Source of the DNA: AR5 sp035762565
GTDB lineage: Bacteria > Methylomirabilota > Methylomirabilia > Rokubacteriales > CSP1-6
Direction of reading: 5' to 3'
Length of the DNA stretch: 14,351 bases
Assembly (NCBI GenBank): GCA_035762565.1
Contig: DASTOJ010000193.1
Span: 1-14,351 of the forward strand
In this document: positions 1 through 8,277 of the stretch, piece by piece
How positions within the stretch are numbered: the stretch's first letter is position 1
How the letters are laid out: each line of letters begins with the position of its first letter
Notes under the pieces: model-generated
Database searches by the model: none
Told to the model about the DNA's origin: nothing
Seen by the model: only the letters and a program-made list of their open reading frames with translations
Translations under genes and position numbers: made by a program

Positions 1-1
1 C

Positions 2-556
2 CTGGAGAGCACCGAAACCGTCTCGCTCTTCCTCGACCGCTCGGACGGGATCACGCCGCAGGTGCTCACCGTGCAGTTCGGCTACTTCACGGGGCTGCAA
101 TCGTGGGCCCCGGTGTTGATCCCCACGCTCTTCTTCGTGCTCGGCAACGCGGCGGCTGTCCTGGTCCGGACCGTGGCCGAGCGGCTGAGCAAGCGGTGGG
201 CGGGGCGGGTGCTGTTCGCGCGGTCCGCGGCCCAGCCGCCGGCGCGGCAGCACGGCGTGGTGCTGGAGCGGGCGGTGCTGGACGACATCGTCCCGGGTGT
301 CACCTCGTACGACGAGGTGCTCCGGCTGTGCGGGCCCGACGTGGAGGAACAGTCGCGGCGGGCGACGCCGGACCGCCGGACGCTGACCTATCGCGGCCGG
401 AGGCTCGTGCCCGCCCGCCGGCGCCTGCTCAGCTGGCTGGCCACGGTCGACCACTGGGACGTGGAGCACCACGAGGTGGAGATCGAGCTGGACCGTAACG
501 TCGTGCGCGACGTCCAGGCCCGGGTGCGCCGCGCGCGCCTCAACGAGCCTGTTTGA
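2..556 (+). CDS. Membrane-anchored protein with BamE/SmpA-like segment, 5' truncated
   Basis: The reading frame is open from the left edge, so the start lies outside the window and 184 residues of the C-terminal part are visible. A GTG at 62 is a possible start, but the frame continues upstream without a stop. A hydrophobic stretch (about residues 37-55 of the visible part, beginning APVLIPTLFFVLG) looks like one membrane helix and is followed by a basic segment. Residues about 88-116 (DDIVPGVTSYDEVLRLCGP) fit the 'I.pG.T..eV...G.P' pattern of BamE/SmpA/OmlA-like domains, and a later TLTYRG and a hydrophobic/acidic strand fit the rest of that fold. The assignment is by eye and tentative. It is the only plus-strand gene and converges with the small gene at 717-941. 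Function is unknown; a cell-envelope role is an inference. Confidence 0.6.
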   Translation: MESTETVSLFLDRSDGITPQVLTVQFGYFTGLQSWAPVLIPTLFFVLGNAAAVLVRTVAERLSKRWAGRVLFARSAAQPPARQHGVVLERAVLDDIVPGVTSYDEVLRLCGPDVEEQSRRATPDRRTLTYRGRRLVPARRRLLSWLATVDHWDVEHHEVEIELDRNVVRDVQARVRRARLNEPV

Positions 557-581
557 TTGGGGGCCCCGACATGGCCCCCAA
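557..581 (+). terminator. Hairpin directly after the stop codon, possible terminator
   Basis: A perfect 9-bp inverted repeat (TTGGGGGCC at 557-565, GGCCCCCAA at 573-581) with a 7-base loop begins at the base after the TGA of the upstream gene. No T-run follows on either strand, so it is not a textbook intrinsic terminator. It may still stop or protect transcripts from the two converging genes. Confidence 0.35.
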
Positions 582-617
582 ACCCCCGGACGCTCGGCGC
601 GCCCCGGCGGGAGCCGG
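581..617. repeat. Direct repeat, copy 1
   Basis: This 37-base GC-rich unit, beginning AACCCCCGGACGCTCGGCGC and ending GAGCCGG, recurs at 669-704 with two substitutions and one missing base. The shared GGCGCGCC core sits at 596-603 here and 88 bases later in the second copy. It lies between two convergent genes in sequence with no credible coding potential, and looks like part of a small intergenic repeat element. Confidence 0.65.
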
Positions 618-668
618 CGCGCTCCTCGATCCCCCGCTCGGGCCTCGCGGTGGCCCCAGTCCCGCCAG

Positions 669-704
669 AACCCCCAGACGCTCGGCGCGCCCCAGCGGAG
701 CCGG
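669..704. repeat. Direct repeat, copy 2
   Basis: This is the second, 36-base copy of the unit at 581-617. The GGCGCGCC core is at 684-691. A TGGCCCC motif precedes each copy (572-578 and 651-657), so the repeated element may be larger than the well-conserved core. Bases 618-668 between the copies are GC-rich and hold no gene I can support. Confidence 0.65.
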
Positions 705-716
705 GAATCGACTCTG

Positions 717-941
717 TCAGGGCAGGCGCATCAGGACGTAGGGGGTGAGCGTGATGTGCTCGCAGCAGCTGAAGCAGTAGAAATCCAGCTCGAGGCCGGC
801 GCGCCGGCCCTGGAAGTCCATGCGGCTCGCGCAGCGGGAGTGGTGCAGCGCACCGTCGGGCGCGCGGTAGACGGTCGCCACCGGGGGCATCTGAGATCGC
901 GTCGTCGTCGTGAGCGTCTGGGTCTTGTTCGCGGGTGCCAT
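717..941 (-). CDS. Small Cys/His zinc-ribbon-like hypothetical protein (74 aa)
   Basis: This 74-residue protein has a polar, Thr-rich N-terminus and a C-terminal half with likely metal ligands: H33, H34 and C37 (HHSRC), then C56, C59, C60 and H62 in FYCFSCCEH. The spacing HxxxC...CxxC resembles a small zinc ribbon, but I do not recognise the family. I chose ATG at 941 because a GAGG Shine-Dalgarno (949-952) lies 7 bases upstream. The ATG two codons earlier (947) almost touches that site, and the longer frame to 1040 overlaps the membrane peptide gene upstream. The stop is TGA at 717-719. It follows the membrane peptide by 50 bases on the same strand and the two are probably co-transcribed. 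Role unknown; metal binding is inferred from the residue pattern only. Confidence 0.6.
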   Translation of the reverse strand: MAPANKTQTLTTTTRSQMPPVATVYRAPDGALHHSRCASRMDFQGRRAGLELDFYCFSCCEHITLTPYVLMRLP

Positions 942-991
942 TTTCATTCCTCGGAGCGCGCCGATCGGTCGAGGCATGCGCCTCGCGCTGC

Positions 992-1090
992 CTACTCCCG
1001 CCACAGGAGCAGCCAGCACAGTCCGACACCGCCGCCGCACAGGGCGGCGACGACGGAAAGGTACGCGGCCAACTGAGTCCAGGTCAGCAT
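992..1090 (-). CDS. Single-pass membrane micropeptide (32 aa)
   Basis: This gene encodes 32 residues starting MLTWTQLAAYLSVVAALC and ending CWLLLWRE, followed by TAG (992-994). Residues about 7-30 form one uninterrupted hydrophobic helix with a Gly-Gly-Gly centre and two Cys residues. Only a Thr/Gln-containing N-terminus and an Arg-Glu tail are polar. The start is well supported by a perfect GGAGG at 1100-1104, 9 bases upstream of the ATG. The size and composition resemble short membrane peptides that accompany larger complexes (for instance CcmD-like or cytochrome-oxidase accessory peptides), but I see no partner of that kind here. It precedes the zinc-ribbon-like gene on the same strand by 50 bases. 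The function is not known. Confidence 0.6.
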   Translation of the reverse strand: MLTWTQLAAYLSVVAALCGGGVGLCWLLLWRE

Positions 1091-1099
1091 CCGAAAGGA

Positions 1100-1104
1100 C
1101 CTCC
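1100..1104 (-). promoter_or_regulatory. Shine-Dalgarno GGAGG deciding the micropeptide start
   Basis: The plus strand reads CCTCC, giving GGAGG on the minus strand 9 bases before the ATG at 1090. This is the strongest ribosome binding site in this stretch and the main reason to accept the 32-codon gene as real. Confidence 0.6.
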
Positions 1105-1267
1105 GGGCGGCTGGTTCAGCAAGCGCCGTTCCACGGCGGGCGAGCCCCGAAAGTCCCACGTTTCCGCAGGGTGACGCACGTGTGCGGGCGTGCGCGTGGA
1201 CAATCCGTGGCGGCGCCGGGAGAGGCTCCTGGCCAGGAACTGACCGGGAGCCGCCGGGCGCGGGCGC

Positions 1268-2023
1268 TCAGCTCCGCCAGCGCGAGAGACGTTCGTTCAG
1301 CGCGTCGAGACCGAGGACGATGGCGATCGATGCGGCGGAGACCAGCGCGGTGGCGGCGAACAGCTCGGGAGCCTGGAAGCCGTTGGCGAGCGAGCCCATG
1401 ACGTGGCCCATGCCCCGCACACCGGCGAACATCTCGACGATCAGCACGCCGAGCAGGCAGAACACGACGCCCAGGCGCATGCCGGCCAGCACGGTGGGCA
1501 CGATGGCCGGCAGCACCACCTTCCAGTACAGCTGCCAGGTCGTGGCGCCGAACGCACGGGCCACGCTCACGAGCGTGCGGTCGACGTCGCCGACGCCGCC
1601 CATCACCAGCACCAGGATGGGAAAGAAGCCGTGGATGGCGCCGTAGAGGATCGCCGGCGCGGTGCCGAAGCCGAGCAGCAGCACGATCCACGGCAGCACG
1701 AGGATCTTCGGCATGCCGTAGAGCGCGACCACGAACGGGTTCAGCACCTCCCGCAGCGGGCGCGCGGAGCCGACCACGACACCCAGCGGGACGCCGAGCA
1801 CGACGGCGAGCACGTAGGCGGCCGCCGTCTTGGCCAGCGTGTCGCCGAGCCCGGCCAGGGCGCTCCCGGCGATGCGTGCGAACGCGCCGGCCACCGCGCT
1901 GGGCGCCGGCACGAACAGCGGGTCCACCCAGCCGGCCCGGGCGGCGCCTTCCCAGGCGCCGAGCAGGACGAGCGCACTGGCGGCCTGGACGGCGAGAACC
2001 CGCCCGCGCTCCGGGCGCGTCAC
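1268..2023 (-). CDS. NitT/TauT-type ABC transporter permease 1
   Basis: This 251-residue inner-membrane permease belongs to the nitrate/sulfonate/taurine-like family (SsuC/TauC/NrtB relatives). An N-terminal helix (about residues 9-28) is followed by DPLFVPAPSAV, the family's typical linker before the transport domain. Several further helices follow. The cytoplasmic coupling loop is at about residues 154-173, where ARAFGAT...VVLP matches the EAA motif that docks on the ATPase. The start is GTG at 2023, whose GTGA overlaps the stop of permease 2 by 4 bases, so translation is probably coupled. It is the last gene of the operon. The substrate cannot be read from the sequence. Two different permeases in one NitT/TauT-type cassette suggest a heterodimeric channel, whereas SsuC and TauC act as homodimers. 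Confidence 0.9.
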   Translation of the reverse strand: MTRPERGRVLAVQAASALVLLGAWEGAARAGWVDPLFVPAPSAVAGAFARIAGSALAGLGDTLAKTAAAYVLAVVLGVPLGVVVGSARPLREVLNPFVVALYGMPKILVLPWIVLLLGFGTAPAILYGAIHGFFPILVLVMGGVGDVDRTLVSVARAFGATTWQLYWKVVLPAIVPTVLAGMRLGVVFCLLGVLIVEMFAGVRGMGHVMGSLANGFQAPELFAATALVSAASIAIVLGLDALNERLSRWRS

Positions 2024-2796
2024 TCGGTCCACCGCCGGGCGCGACGCTCGACCAGGCCGGCCACGGCGTCGGAGCCCACGATCAGCACCAGCGTGACGAG
2101 GACGAGGGCGACGTAGTCGGCCGTCCGGAACAGCCCGTAGGCGTGGTTGATGAGCGTCCCCATTCCGTCCTTCGAGCCGAGGATCTCGCCCACGATCACG
2201 CCGATCACGGTCAGCGCCAGGCCCGTACGCAGGCCGCCGACCAGGGTGAACAGCATGGCCGGAATCATGACCTTGGCGAACACGACCGGCGGGCGCGCGC
2301 CGAACGCCCGCGCCACCACGATCAGCTGCGGGCTCACCTGCCGGATGCCCGCCAGCACCGCCAGCGTGATCGGAAAGAATCCCAGCAGGAAGCCGAACGC
2401 GATCTTGGAGGCGGCGTCGAGGCCGAAGAACAGCATCAGCGAGGGATACCAGACCACCGCCGGCACCGCGTACAGCGCCGCCACGATCGGCCCGTAGGCG
2501 CGCCCGATCAACCGGTTGAGCCCCAGCGCGAATCCGCACCCGAGGCCCACCGCGATGGCCAGCGCGTACGCGATCGCGATCTCGCGCACCGTCAGCAGCA
2601 GGCTCGACGGCAGGTGGGGATACGACTCGAGTGCCAGCAACCGCCGCAGCGCCGGCACCACGGCCGACGGCGGCACGTACAGCAGCGGATTGCCCATCCG
2701 CGCGCCGATCTCCCAGACTGCCAGCCCGGCGACCAGGAGCAGAGCGCGCCAGGTCAGAGCGCGCGCTCCTCCCCTGCCCGCGGCGCGACGGATCAC
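2020..2796 (-). CDS. NitT/TauT-type ABC transporter permease 2
   Basis: This 258-residue permease is the paralogue of the next gene downstream. It has the same plan: an N-terminal helix (about 16-33), NPLLYVPPSAV linker, transmembrane core and an EAA coupling loop near residues 161-181 (ARAFGA...KVMIPAM), followed by the GEILGSKDGMG segment common in this family. The start is GTG at 2796, overlapping the TGA of the ATPase gene by 4 bases. It presumably pairs with permease 1 in the inner membrane, energised by the upstream ATPase. No periplasmic binding protein (NMT1/SsuA-like) lies next to the set within this window, so the solute is unknown. Given the operon, an organic acid or amino-acid-derived carboxylate is a guess only. 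Confidence 0.9.
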   Translation of the reverse strand: MIRRAAGRGGARALTWRALLLVAGLAVWEIGARMGNPLLYVPPSAVVPALRRLLALESYPHLPSSLLLTVREIAIAYALAIAVGLGCGFALGLNRLIGRAYGPIVAALYAVPAVVWYPSLMLFFGLDAASKIAFGFLLGFFPITLAVLAGIRQVSPQLIVVARAFGARPPVVFAKVMIPAMLFTLVGGLRTGLALTVIGVIVGEILGSKDGMGTLINHAYGLFRTADYVALVLVTLVLIVGSDAVAGLVERRARRWTE

Positions 2797-3569
2797 AGCT
2801 CGCCCATGGCGCGGAGGGACTCGTCGCGGATCTCGCTCCAGAGTTTCGACCGCAGGGCGACCATCTCGGTCGACTCCGTCGGTCTCGGGTACGGCATCGG
2901 CAGATCGAGCACGCTCTTGATCCGGCCGGGCCGCGCGGTCATCACGACCACCCGGGTCGACAGGGCCAGCGCCTCGTGCAGGCTGTGGGTCACGAAGACG
3001 ACCGTCTTGCGGGTGCGACGCCAGATATCGAGGAGCCACTCGCCCATGAGCAAGCGTGTCTGCTCGTCGAGGGCGCCGAAGGGCTCGTCCATCAGGATGA
3101 TCGGGGTGTCGATGGCCAGGGCGCGGCCGATGGCGACGCGCTGGCGCATGCCGCCCGAGAGCTCGCGCGGGTACTTGGCGCCGAAGTCCCGCAGACCGAG
3201 CGGCCCCAGCAGATCGGCGGCGACGGCACGGCGGCGCGCGCGCGCCACGCCCTGCAGCTCGAGGCCGAACTCGACGTTCTCCAGCGCCGTGCGCCACGGG
3301 AACAGGCCGGGGTCCTGGAAGACGGTGGCCACGCGCCGGGGATCGGGCCCGGCCACCGCACCGCCGTCGACGAGCACGCGCCCGGCGTCGGGCGCCACCA
3401 GGCCGCCGATCATGCCGAGCAGCGTCGACTTGCCACACCCGGACGGCCCGATGAGCGTGCAGAACTCGCCGGCGCCCACCGCCAGCGAGACCTCGCGCAA
3501 CGCCTCGACCGGGCCGGAGCCGGTGTGATAGCGCTTGCCGACCCGGTCGACGACGATGAGGTCGCTCAC
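2793..3569 (-). CDS. NitT/TauT-type ABC transporter ATPase
   Basis: This 258-residue cytoplasmic ATPase of the SsuB/TauB/NrtD type powers the two permeases encoded after it. All motifs are intact: Walker A GPSGCGKST (41-49), Q-loop Gln85 in FQDPGLFPW, signature LSGGMRQR (137-144), Walker B IILMDEP (157-163) with catalytic Glu162, D-loop ALDEQ, and switch His195 in VTHS. The FPW after the Q-loop and the MDEPFGALD form are typical of this subfamily. The start is GTG at 3569, overlapping the stop of the acyl-CoA dehydrogenase gene by 4 bases. The minus-strand frame runs upstream to 4451 without a stop, but that part is a shadow of the dehydrogenase gene. The coupling to a dehydrogenase suggests that the imported compound feeds, or is controlled with, acyl-CoA metabolism. 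Confidence 0.92.
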   Translation of the reverse strand: MSDLIVVDRVGKRYHTGSGPVEALREVSLAVGAGEFCTLIGPSGCGKSTLLGMIGGLVAPDAGRVLVDGGAVAGPDPRRVATVFQDPGLFPWRTALENVEFGLELQGVARARRRAVAADLLGPLGLRDFGAKYPRELSGGMRQRVAIGRALAIDTPIILMDEPFGALDEQTRLLMGEWLLDIWRRTRKTVVFVTHSLHEALALSTRVVVMTARPGRIKSVLDLPMPYPRPTESTEMVALRSKLWSEIRDESLRAMGEL

Positions 3570-4711
3570 GATAGCTGGAGGATCTCCCGGGCGATCACCA
3601 TGCGCTGGATCTCCGAGGTCCCCTCGCCGATCTCGGTGAGCTTGGCGTCGCGGAAGATGCGCTCGACGGGGAACTCCGTGATGTAGCCCGCGCCCCCGTG
3701 GATCTGCACGGCCTTCGTCGCCGCCTTCATCGCGGCCTCGGAGGCGAACACCTTGGCCATCGCGGCGGCGTGCATGGCCGGCCGCCCGGCGTCCTTGAGC
3801 CAGGCCGCCCGCAACGTGAGCAGCCGCGCCACCTCCACGTCGGTGGCGACGTCGGCCAGCATCCCCTGCAGCCCGTTGAACTCGGCCAGCGTCTTGCCGA
3901 ACGCGGTGCGCTGCTTCATGTACTTCACGGCCTGGTCCACCGCCGCCTGGGCGATGCCGACCGCCATCGCCGCCATCGCGATGCGTCCCCCCTCCAGCAC
4001 TTGCATCGCCTGACCGAAGCCCCGGCCCCGCTCGCCCAGCAGGTGCTCGGCCGGCACGCGGGCGCTCTCGAAGATCAGCTCGGCGGTGTCGGAGGCGTGC
4101 AGTCCCAGCTTGCGATAGGGCCGGCCGGCGCTGAAGCCCGGCGTCCCCTTCTCGACGACGAACGCCGAGATGCCCCTGGACTTCTGGCCGGGATCGGTGC
4201 GCGCCAGGACCACCGCCAGGCCGCCCACCGAGGCGTTGGTGATGAACGCCTTGCTGCCGTCGAGCACCCAGCCGCCGGCGCGCGCCTCCGCCCGCGTCCG
4301 CAGCGCGGCGGCGTCGGACCCCGAGCCGGGCTCGGTCAACCCCCAGGCGCCCAGCACCTCGCCGCTCGCCAGCCGCGGCAGCCAGCGTCGCTTCTGCTCC
4401 GGCGAGGCGAACAGGTTGATGTGGTTCGTGCACAGCGAGTTGTGCGCCCACATCGTGATCCCGACCGAGGCGTCGCCGCGGTTCAGCTCCTCGACGATCA
4501 GCGCGTAGGAGACGTAGTCGAGGCCGCTGCCGCCGTACTCCTCGGGCACCAGCGCCCCCATGAACCCCAGCGGGCCGAGCCGGGCCACGATCTCGTGGGG
4601 GAACTCGTGACTCCGGTCGTAGGGGGCGATCTTGTCGCCCAGCTCGGCCTCGGCGAACGCGCGGGCGGCCTCCCGGATGCGGCGCTGGTCGTCGGTCAGC
4701 TGGAAGTCCAT
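3566..4711 (-). CDS. Acyl-CoA dehydrogenase (first copy, distal)
   Basis: This 381-residue FAD enzyme introduces the alpha,beta double bond into an acyl-CoA and passes electrons to ETF. It is full length for the short/medium-chain family: helical N-terminal domain (MDFQLTDDQRRIREAARAFA), central beta domain with the WGLTEPGSGSDAA signature, and C-terminal domain with QIHGGAGYITEFPVERIFRD. The catalytic base is Glu363 in IGEGTSEIQR, the position used by SCAD/MCAD; isovaleryl-CoA dehydrogenase has its base elsewhere, so that identity is less likely. A GAGG lies 5 bases before the ATG. It follows the mutase B12 subunit by 48 bases and is coupled to the ABC ATPase by a GTGA overlap. It differs clearly from the other dehydrogenase at 8274-9416 and probably takes a different acyl-CoA. 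Exact substrate unresolved. Confidence 0.93.
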   Translation of the reverse strand: MDFQLTDDQRRIREAARAFAEAELGDKIAPYDRSHEFPHEIVARLGPLGFMGALVPEEYGGSGLDYVSYALIVEELNRGDASVGITMWAHNSLCTNHINLFASPEQKRRWLPRLASGEVLGAWGLTEPGSGSDAAALRTRAEARAGGWVLDGSKAFITNASVGGLAVVLARTDPGQKSRGISAFVVEKGTPGFSAGRPYRKLGLHASDTAELIFESARVPAEHLLGERGRGFGQAMQVLEGGRIAMAAMAVGIAQAAVDQAVKYMKQRTAFGKTLAEFNGLQGMLADVATDVEVARLLTLRAAWLKDAGRPAMHAAAMAKVFASEAAMKAATKAVQIHGGAGYITEFPVERIFRDAKLTEIGEGTSEIQRMVIAREILQLS

Positions 4712-4759
4712 GGCGTCCTCGGGCGGGCGAGCGGGCCGGCGCGTCTCATGGGGCCGGGC

Positions 4760-5164
4760 TCAGACGGCGGCGCGGATGTGCTCGCGGACGAAGCGGACGA
4801 TGTCCTGGGTGGAGGTGCCGGGCGTGAAGATCTCCTTCACGCCCATCGCCTTGAGGCTGCCGACGTCCTCGGGCGGGATGATGCCTCCGCCGAACACGGC
4901 CACCTCCGCCGCGCCCTTCTCGCGCAGCAGCTCCAGGACGCGCTTGAAAAGGTAGTTGTGGGCGCCCGAGAGCACGCTGAGCCCGATGGCGTCGGCGTCT
5001 TCCTGCAGCGCGGTCGCCACCACCTGCTCCGGGGTCTGGTGGAGGCCGGTGTAGATCACCTCGAAGCCGGCGTCGCGCAGGGCCCGCGCGACGATCTTGG
5101 CGCCGCGGTCGTGGCCGTCGAGCCCGGGCTTGGCGACGACGATCCGCACCGTCCGCTCGGCCAT
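4760..5164 (-). CDS. Acyl-CoA mutase small subunit, B12-binding (IcmB-like)
   Basis: This 134-residue cobalamin-binding subunit matches the size of IcmB (about 136 residues) and the C-terminal domain of methylmalonyl-CoA mutase. The base-off B12 motif DxHxxG is present as DGHDRG with His18 as the expected lower cobalt ligand. The SVLSGAH and FGGGIIP segments that line the nucleotide tail follow. It should pair with the catalytic subunit at 6667-8277 to make the active adenosylcobalamin enzyme. The ATG at 5164 shares one base with the TGA of the HIT gene (TGATG), with a GAGG 10 bases upstream. The two mutase subunits are separated by the aminotransferase and HIT genes, whereas they are usually adjacent. 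It could serve more than one catalytic subunit, but none other is visible here. Confidence 0.92.
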   Translation of the reverse strand: MAERTVRIVVAKPGLDGHDRGAKIVARALRDAGFEVIYTGLHQTPEQVVATALQEDADAIGLSVLSGAHNYLFKRVLELLREKGAAEVAVFGGGIIPPEDVGSLKAMGVKEIFTPGTSTQDIVRFVREHIRAAV

Positions 5165-5580
5165 CAGCCGATCGCCTCGCGCAGGCGCTCGCCGACAGCC
5201 TGGATCTGGGCGCGATCGCCCGGCACCAGCGGCCAGTCGAAGCCCTTGCCGTCGTTGTGCCAGCGCGGGATGAGGTGCAGGTGATAGTGCGGCACCGACT
5301 GGAACGCGGCCGCGCCGTTGGCCTGCAGGATGTTGAGCCCGTCCGGCTTCACCGCCGTCCTCACGGCGAGGGCCACCTTCCGGGCGGTGGCGATGGCGGC
5401 CTGCAGGTCGGCCTCGCCGGCGTCCCAGACGGTGGGTGCGTGGTTCTTGACGATCACCAGGCAGTGGCCCGAGTTGAGCGGGTTGATGTCCATGATCGCG
5501 AGTGTGAGATCGTCCTCGTAGATGCGCATCGAGGGGATCTCGCCGTCGCGGATCTTGCAGAACACGCAGTCGGCGCTCAT
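5164..5580 (-). CDS. HIT family nucleotide hydrolase/transferase (HinT-like)
   Basis: This 138-residue protein is full length for a HinT-type histidine triad hydrolase. The triad is H98, H100 and H102 in PHYHLHLIPR, and the N-terminal CVFCKI (C5, C8) plus DINPLNSGH are typical of the branch that hydrolyses AMP-lysine, aminoacyl-AMP and acyl-AMP type phosphoramidates or anhydrides. The start is ATG at 5580. The TAG stop of the aminotransferase is followed directly by GGGG, so stop and Shine-Dalgarno are merged (TAGGGGGACGGT before ATG). It sits between the aminotransferase and the B12 subunit. A direct metabolic role in this operon is not evident; clearing adenylate by-products of acyl activation is a speculation. 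Its family is certain, its job here is not. Confidence 0.93.
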   Translation of the reverse strand: MSADCVFCKIRDGEIPSMRIYEDDLTLAIMDINPLNSGHCLVIVKNHAPTVWDAGEADLQAAIATARKVALAVRTAVKPDGLNILQANGAAAFQSVPHYHLHLIPRWHNDGKGFDWPLVPGDRAQIQAVGERLREAIG

Positions 5581-5589
5581 ACCGTCCCC

Positions 5590-6657
5590 CTAGACCGCGA
5601 GCGTCCAGCCGTACGGGTCGGGCGCTTCGCCGTACTGGATGGCCACGATCGTGTCGTACAGCTTCTGGGCCAACTCGCCGATCCTGCCGTGGTTCACCAC
5701 GACCCGCCGACCCCGGTAGGCCAGCTCGCCCACCGGCGAGATGACGGCCGCGGTCCCGGTCGCCCACACCTCGCGCAGGCTGCCGTTGTCGGCGGCGGCC
5801 ATGACCTCGTCGATCGTGATCTGCCGCTCCGACACGCGCATCCCCCAGCTGCGCATGAGCGCCAGCGCGGAGTCCCGCGTCACGCCGGCCAGGATCGTCC
5901 CGCCGAGCGGTGGCGTGATGACCTCGTCGCCGATCCTCAGCATGATGTTGGAGGTGCCGACCTCTTCGATGTACTTGTGGTGGACGCCGTCGAGCCACAG
6001 CACCTGCGTGAAGCCTTCGTGCTTGGCCTCCTCGGCGGCGTAGAGGCTGGCCGCGTAGTTGGCCGAGGTTTTGGCCTCGCCGAGCCCGCCGGCGCACGCC
6101 CGCACGTAGTTGTCGATCACCTTGATCCGGGTGGGGGCCAGGCCCTCGGGGTAGTACGGGCCGACCGGCGACAGGATCACGTAGTACAGATACTCACGAG
6201 CCGGACGGACGCCGAGGAAGGGCTCGCTGGCGATGACGGTCGGACGGATGTAGAGCGAAGTTCCCACCGACGACGGCACCCAGTCCCGGTCGACGTCGAC
6301 CAGCGTCGTCCACGACTTGAGGATCAGCTCGGGGTCGAGCGGGGGGATGCACATGCGCTGCGCCGTCCGGTTGAGGCGGTCGACGTGCCTCTGCGGGCGG
6401 AACAGCCGGATGGTGCCGTCCTTGCCGCGGAACGCCTTGAGCCCCTCGAACAGCGACTGGCCGTAGTGGAGCACCGCGGTGGCCGGCTCGAGCGGCAGCG
6501 GCCCGTACGGCTCCACGCGGGGGTCGTACCAGCCCTTCTCCTCCTCGAAGTCCGCCACGAACATGTGGTCCGTGAACACGCTGCCGAACGACAGATCCTT
6601 GTCCTTCGGCCTGTCCTTCTTCGTCGTCGTCCTCGTGATCCGGATCGGCTCGCTCAT
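5590..6657 (-). CDS. ilvE: Branched-chain amino acid aminotransferase
   Basis: This 355-residue fold-type IV PLP enzyme reversibly transfers the amino group between valine, leucine or isoleucine and 2-oxoglutarate. The N-terminal block YDPRVEPYGPLPLEPA, then HYGQSLFEGLKAFR (64-77), is characteristic of the longer type II BCAT. The Schiff-base lysine is K196 in GEAKTSANYAASLY. EEVGTSNIM and the C-terminal ATGTAAVISPV line the cofactor phosphate and substrate pocket. The ATG lies 9 bases after the mutase stop, whose TAGGGGG supplies the Shine-Dalgarno. In this operon a catabolic role is most consistent: deaminating valine to 2-oxoisovalerate, which a ketoacid dehydrogenase not in the window would turn into isobutyryl-CoA, the expected mutase substrate. 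A biosynthetic role cannot be excluded. Confidence 0.95.
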   Translation of the reverse strand: MSEPIRITRTTTKKDRPKDKDLSFGSVFTDHMFVADFEEEKGWYDPRVEPYGPLPLEPATAVLHYGQSLFEGLKAFRGKDGTIRLFRPQRHVDRLNRTAQRMCIPPLDPELILKSWTTLVDVDRDWVPSSVGTSLYIRPTVIASEPFLGVRPAREYLYYVILSPVGPYYPEGLAPTRIKVIDNYVRACAGGLGEAKTSANYAASLYAAEEAKHEGFTQVLWLDGVHHKYIEEVGTSNIMLRIGDEVITPPLGGTILAGVTRDSALALMRSWGMRVSERQITIDEVMAAADNGSLREVWATGTAAVISPVGELAYRGRRVVVNHGRIGELAQKLYDTIVAIQYGEAPDPYGWTLAV

Positions 6658-6666
6658 CTCAGCCCC

Positions 6667-8273
<1,607 letters not shown>

Positions 8274-8277
<4 letters not shown>

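Noticed and set aside
553..748. Two short proline/arginine-rich plus-strand frames
   Set aside because: They run through the direct-repeat region and have no ribosome binding site or recognisable sequence; their residues reflect the GC-rich repeat.
1225..1252. Terminator for the twelve-gene operon (GGCTCC/GGAGCC arms, 16-base loop, and the TCCTGGCCAGGA palindrome at 1227-1238)
   Set aside because: The arms are short, the two structures exclude each other and no T-run follows on the minus strand. It may be nothing more than GC-rich chance symmetry.
910..1401. Plus-strand frame of 163 codons over the micropeptide region
   Set aside because: Arg/Ser/Pro-rich with no family resemblance, no ribosome binding site, and antisense to better-supported small genes and the end of permease 1.
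2793..4451. Apparent 552-residue fusion of an unknown N-terminal part with an ABC ATPase
   Set aside because: The upstream part is an out-of-frame reading of the acyl-CoA dehydrogenase gene. The ATPase has a good GTG start at 3569 in a 4-base overlap. The same reasoning applies to the long frames upstream of both permeases, etfA, the B12 subunit and DppF.
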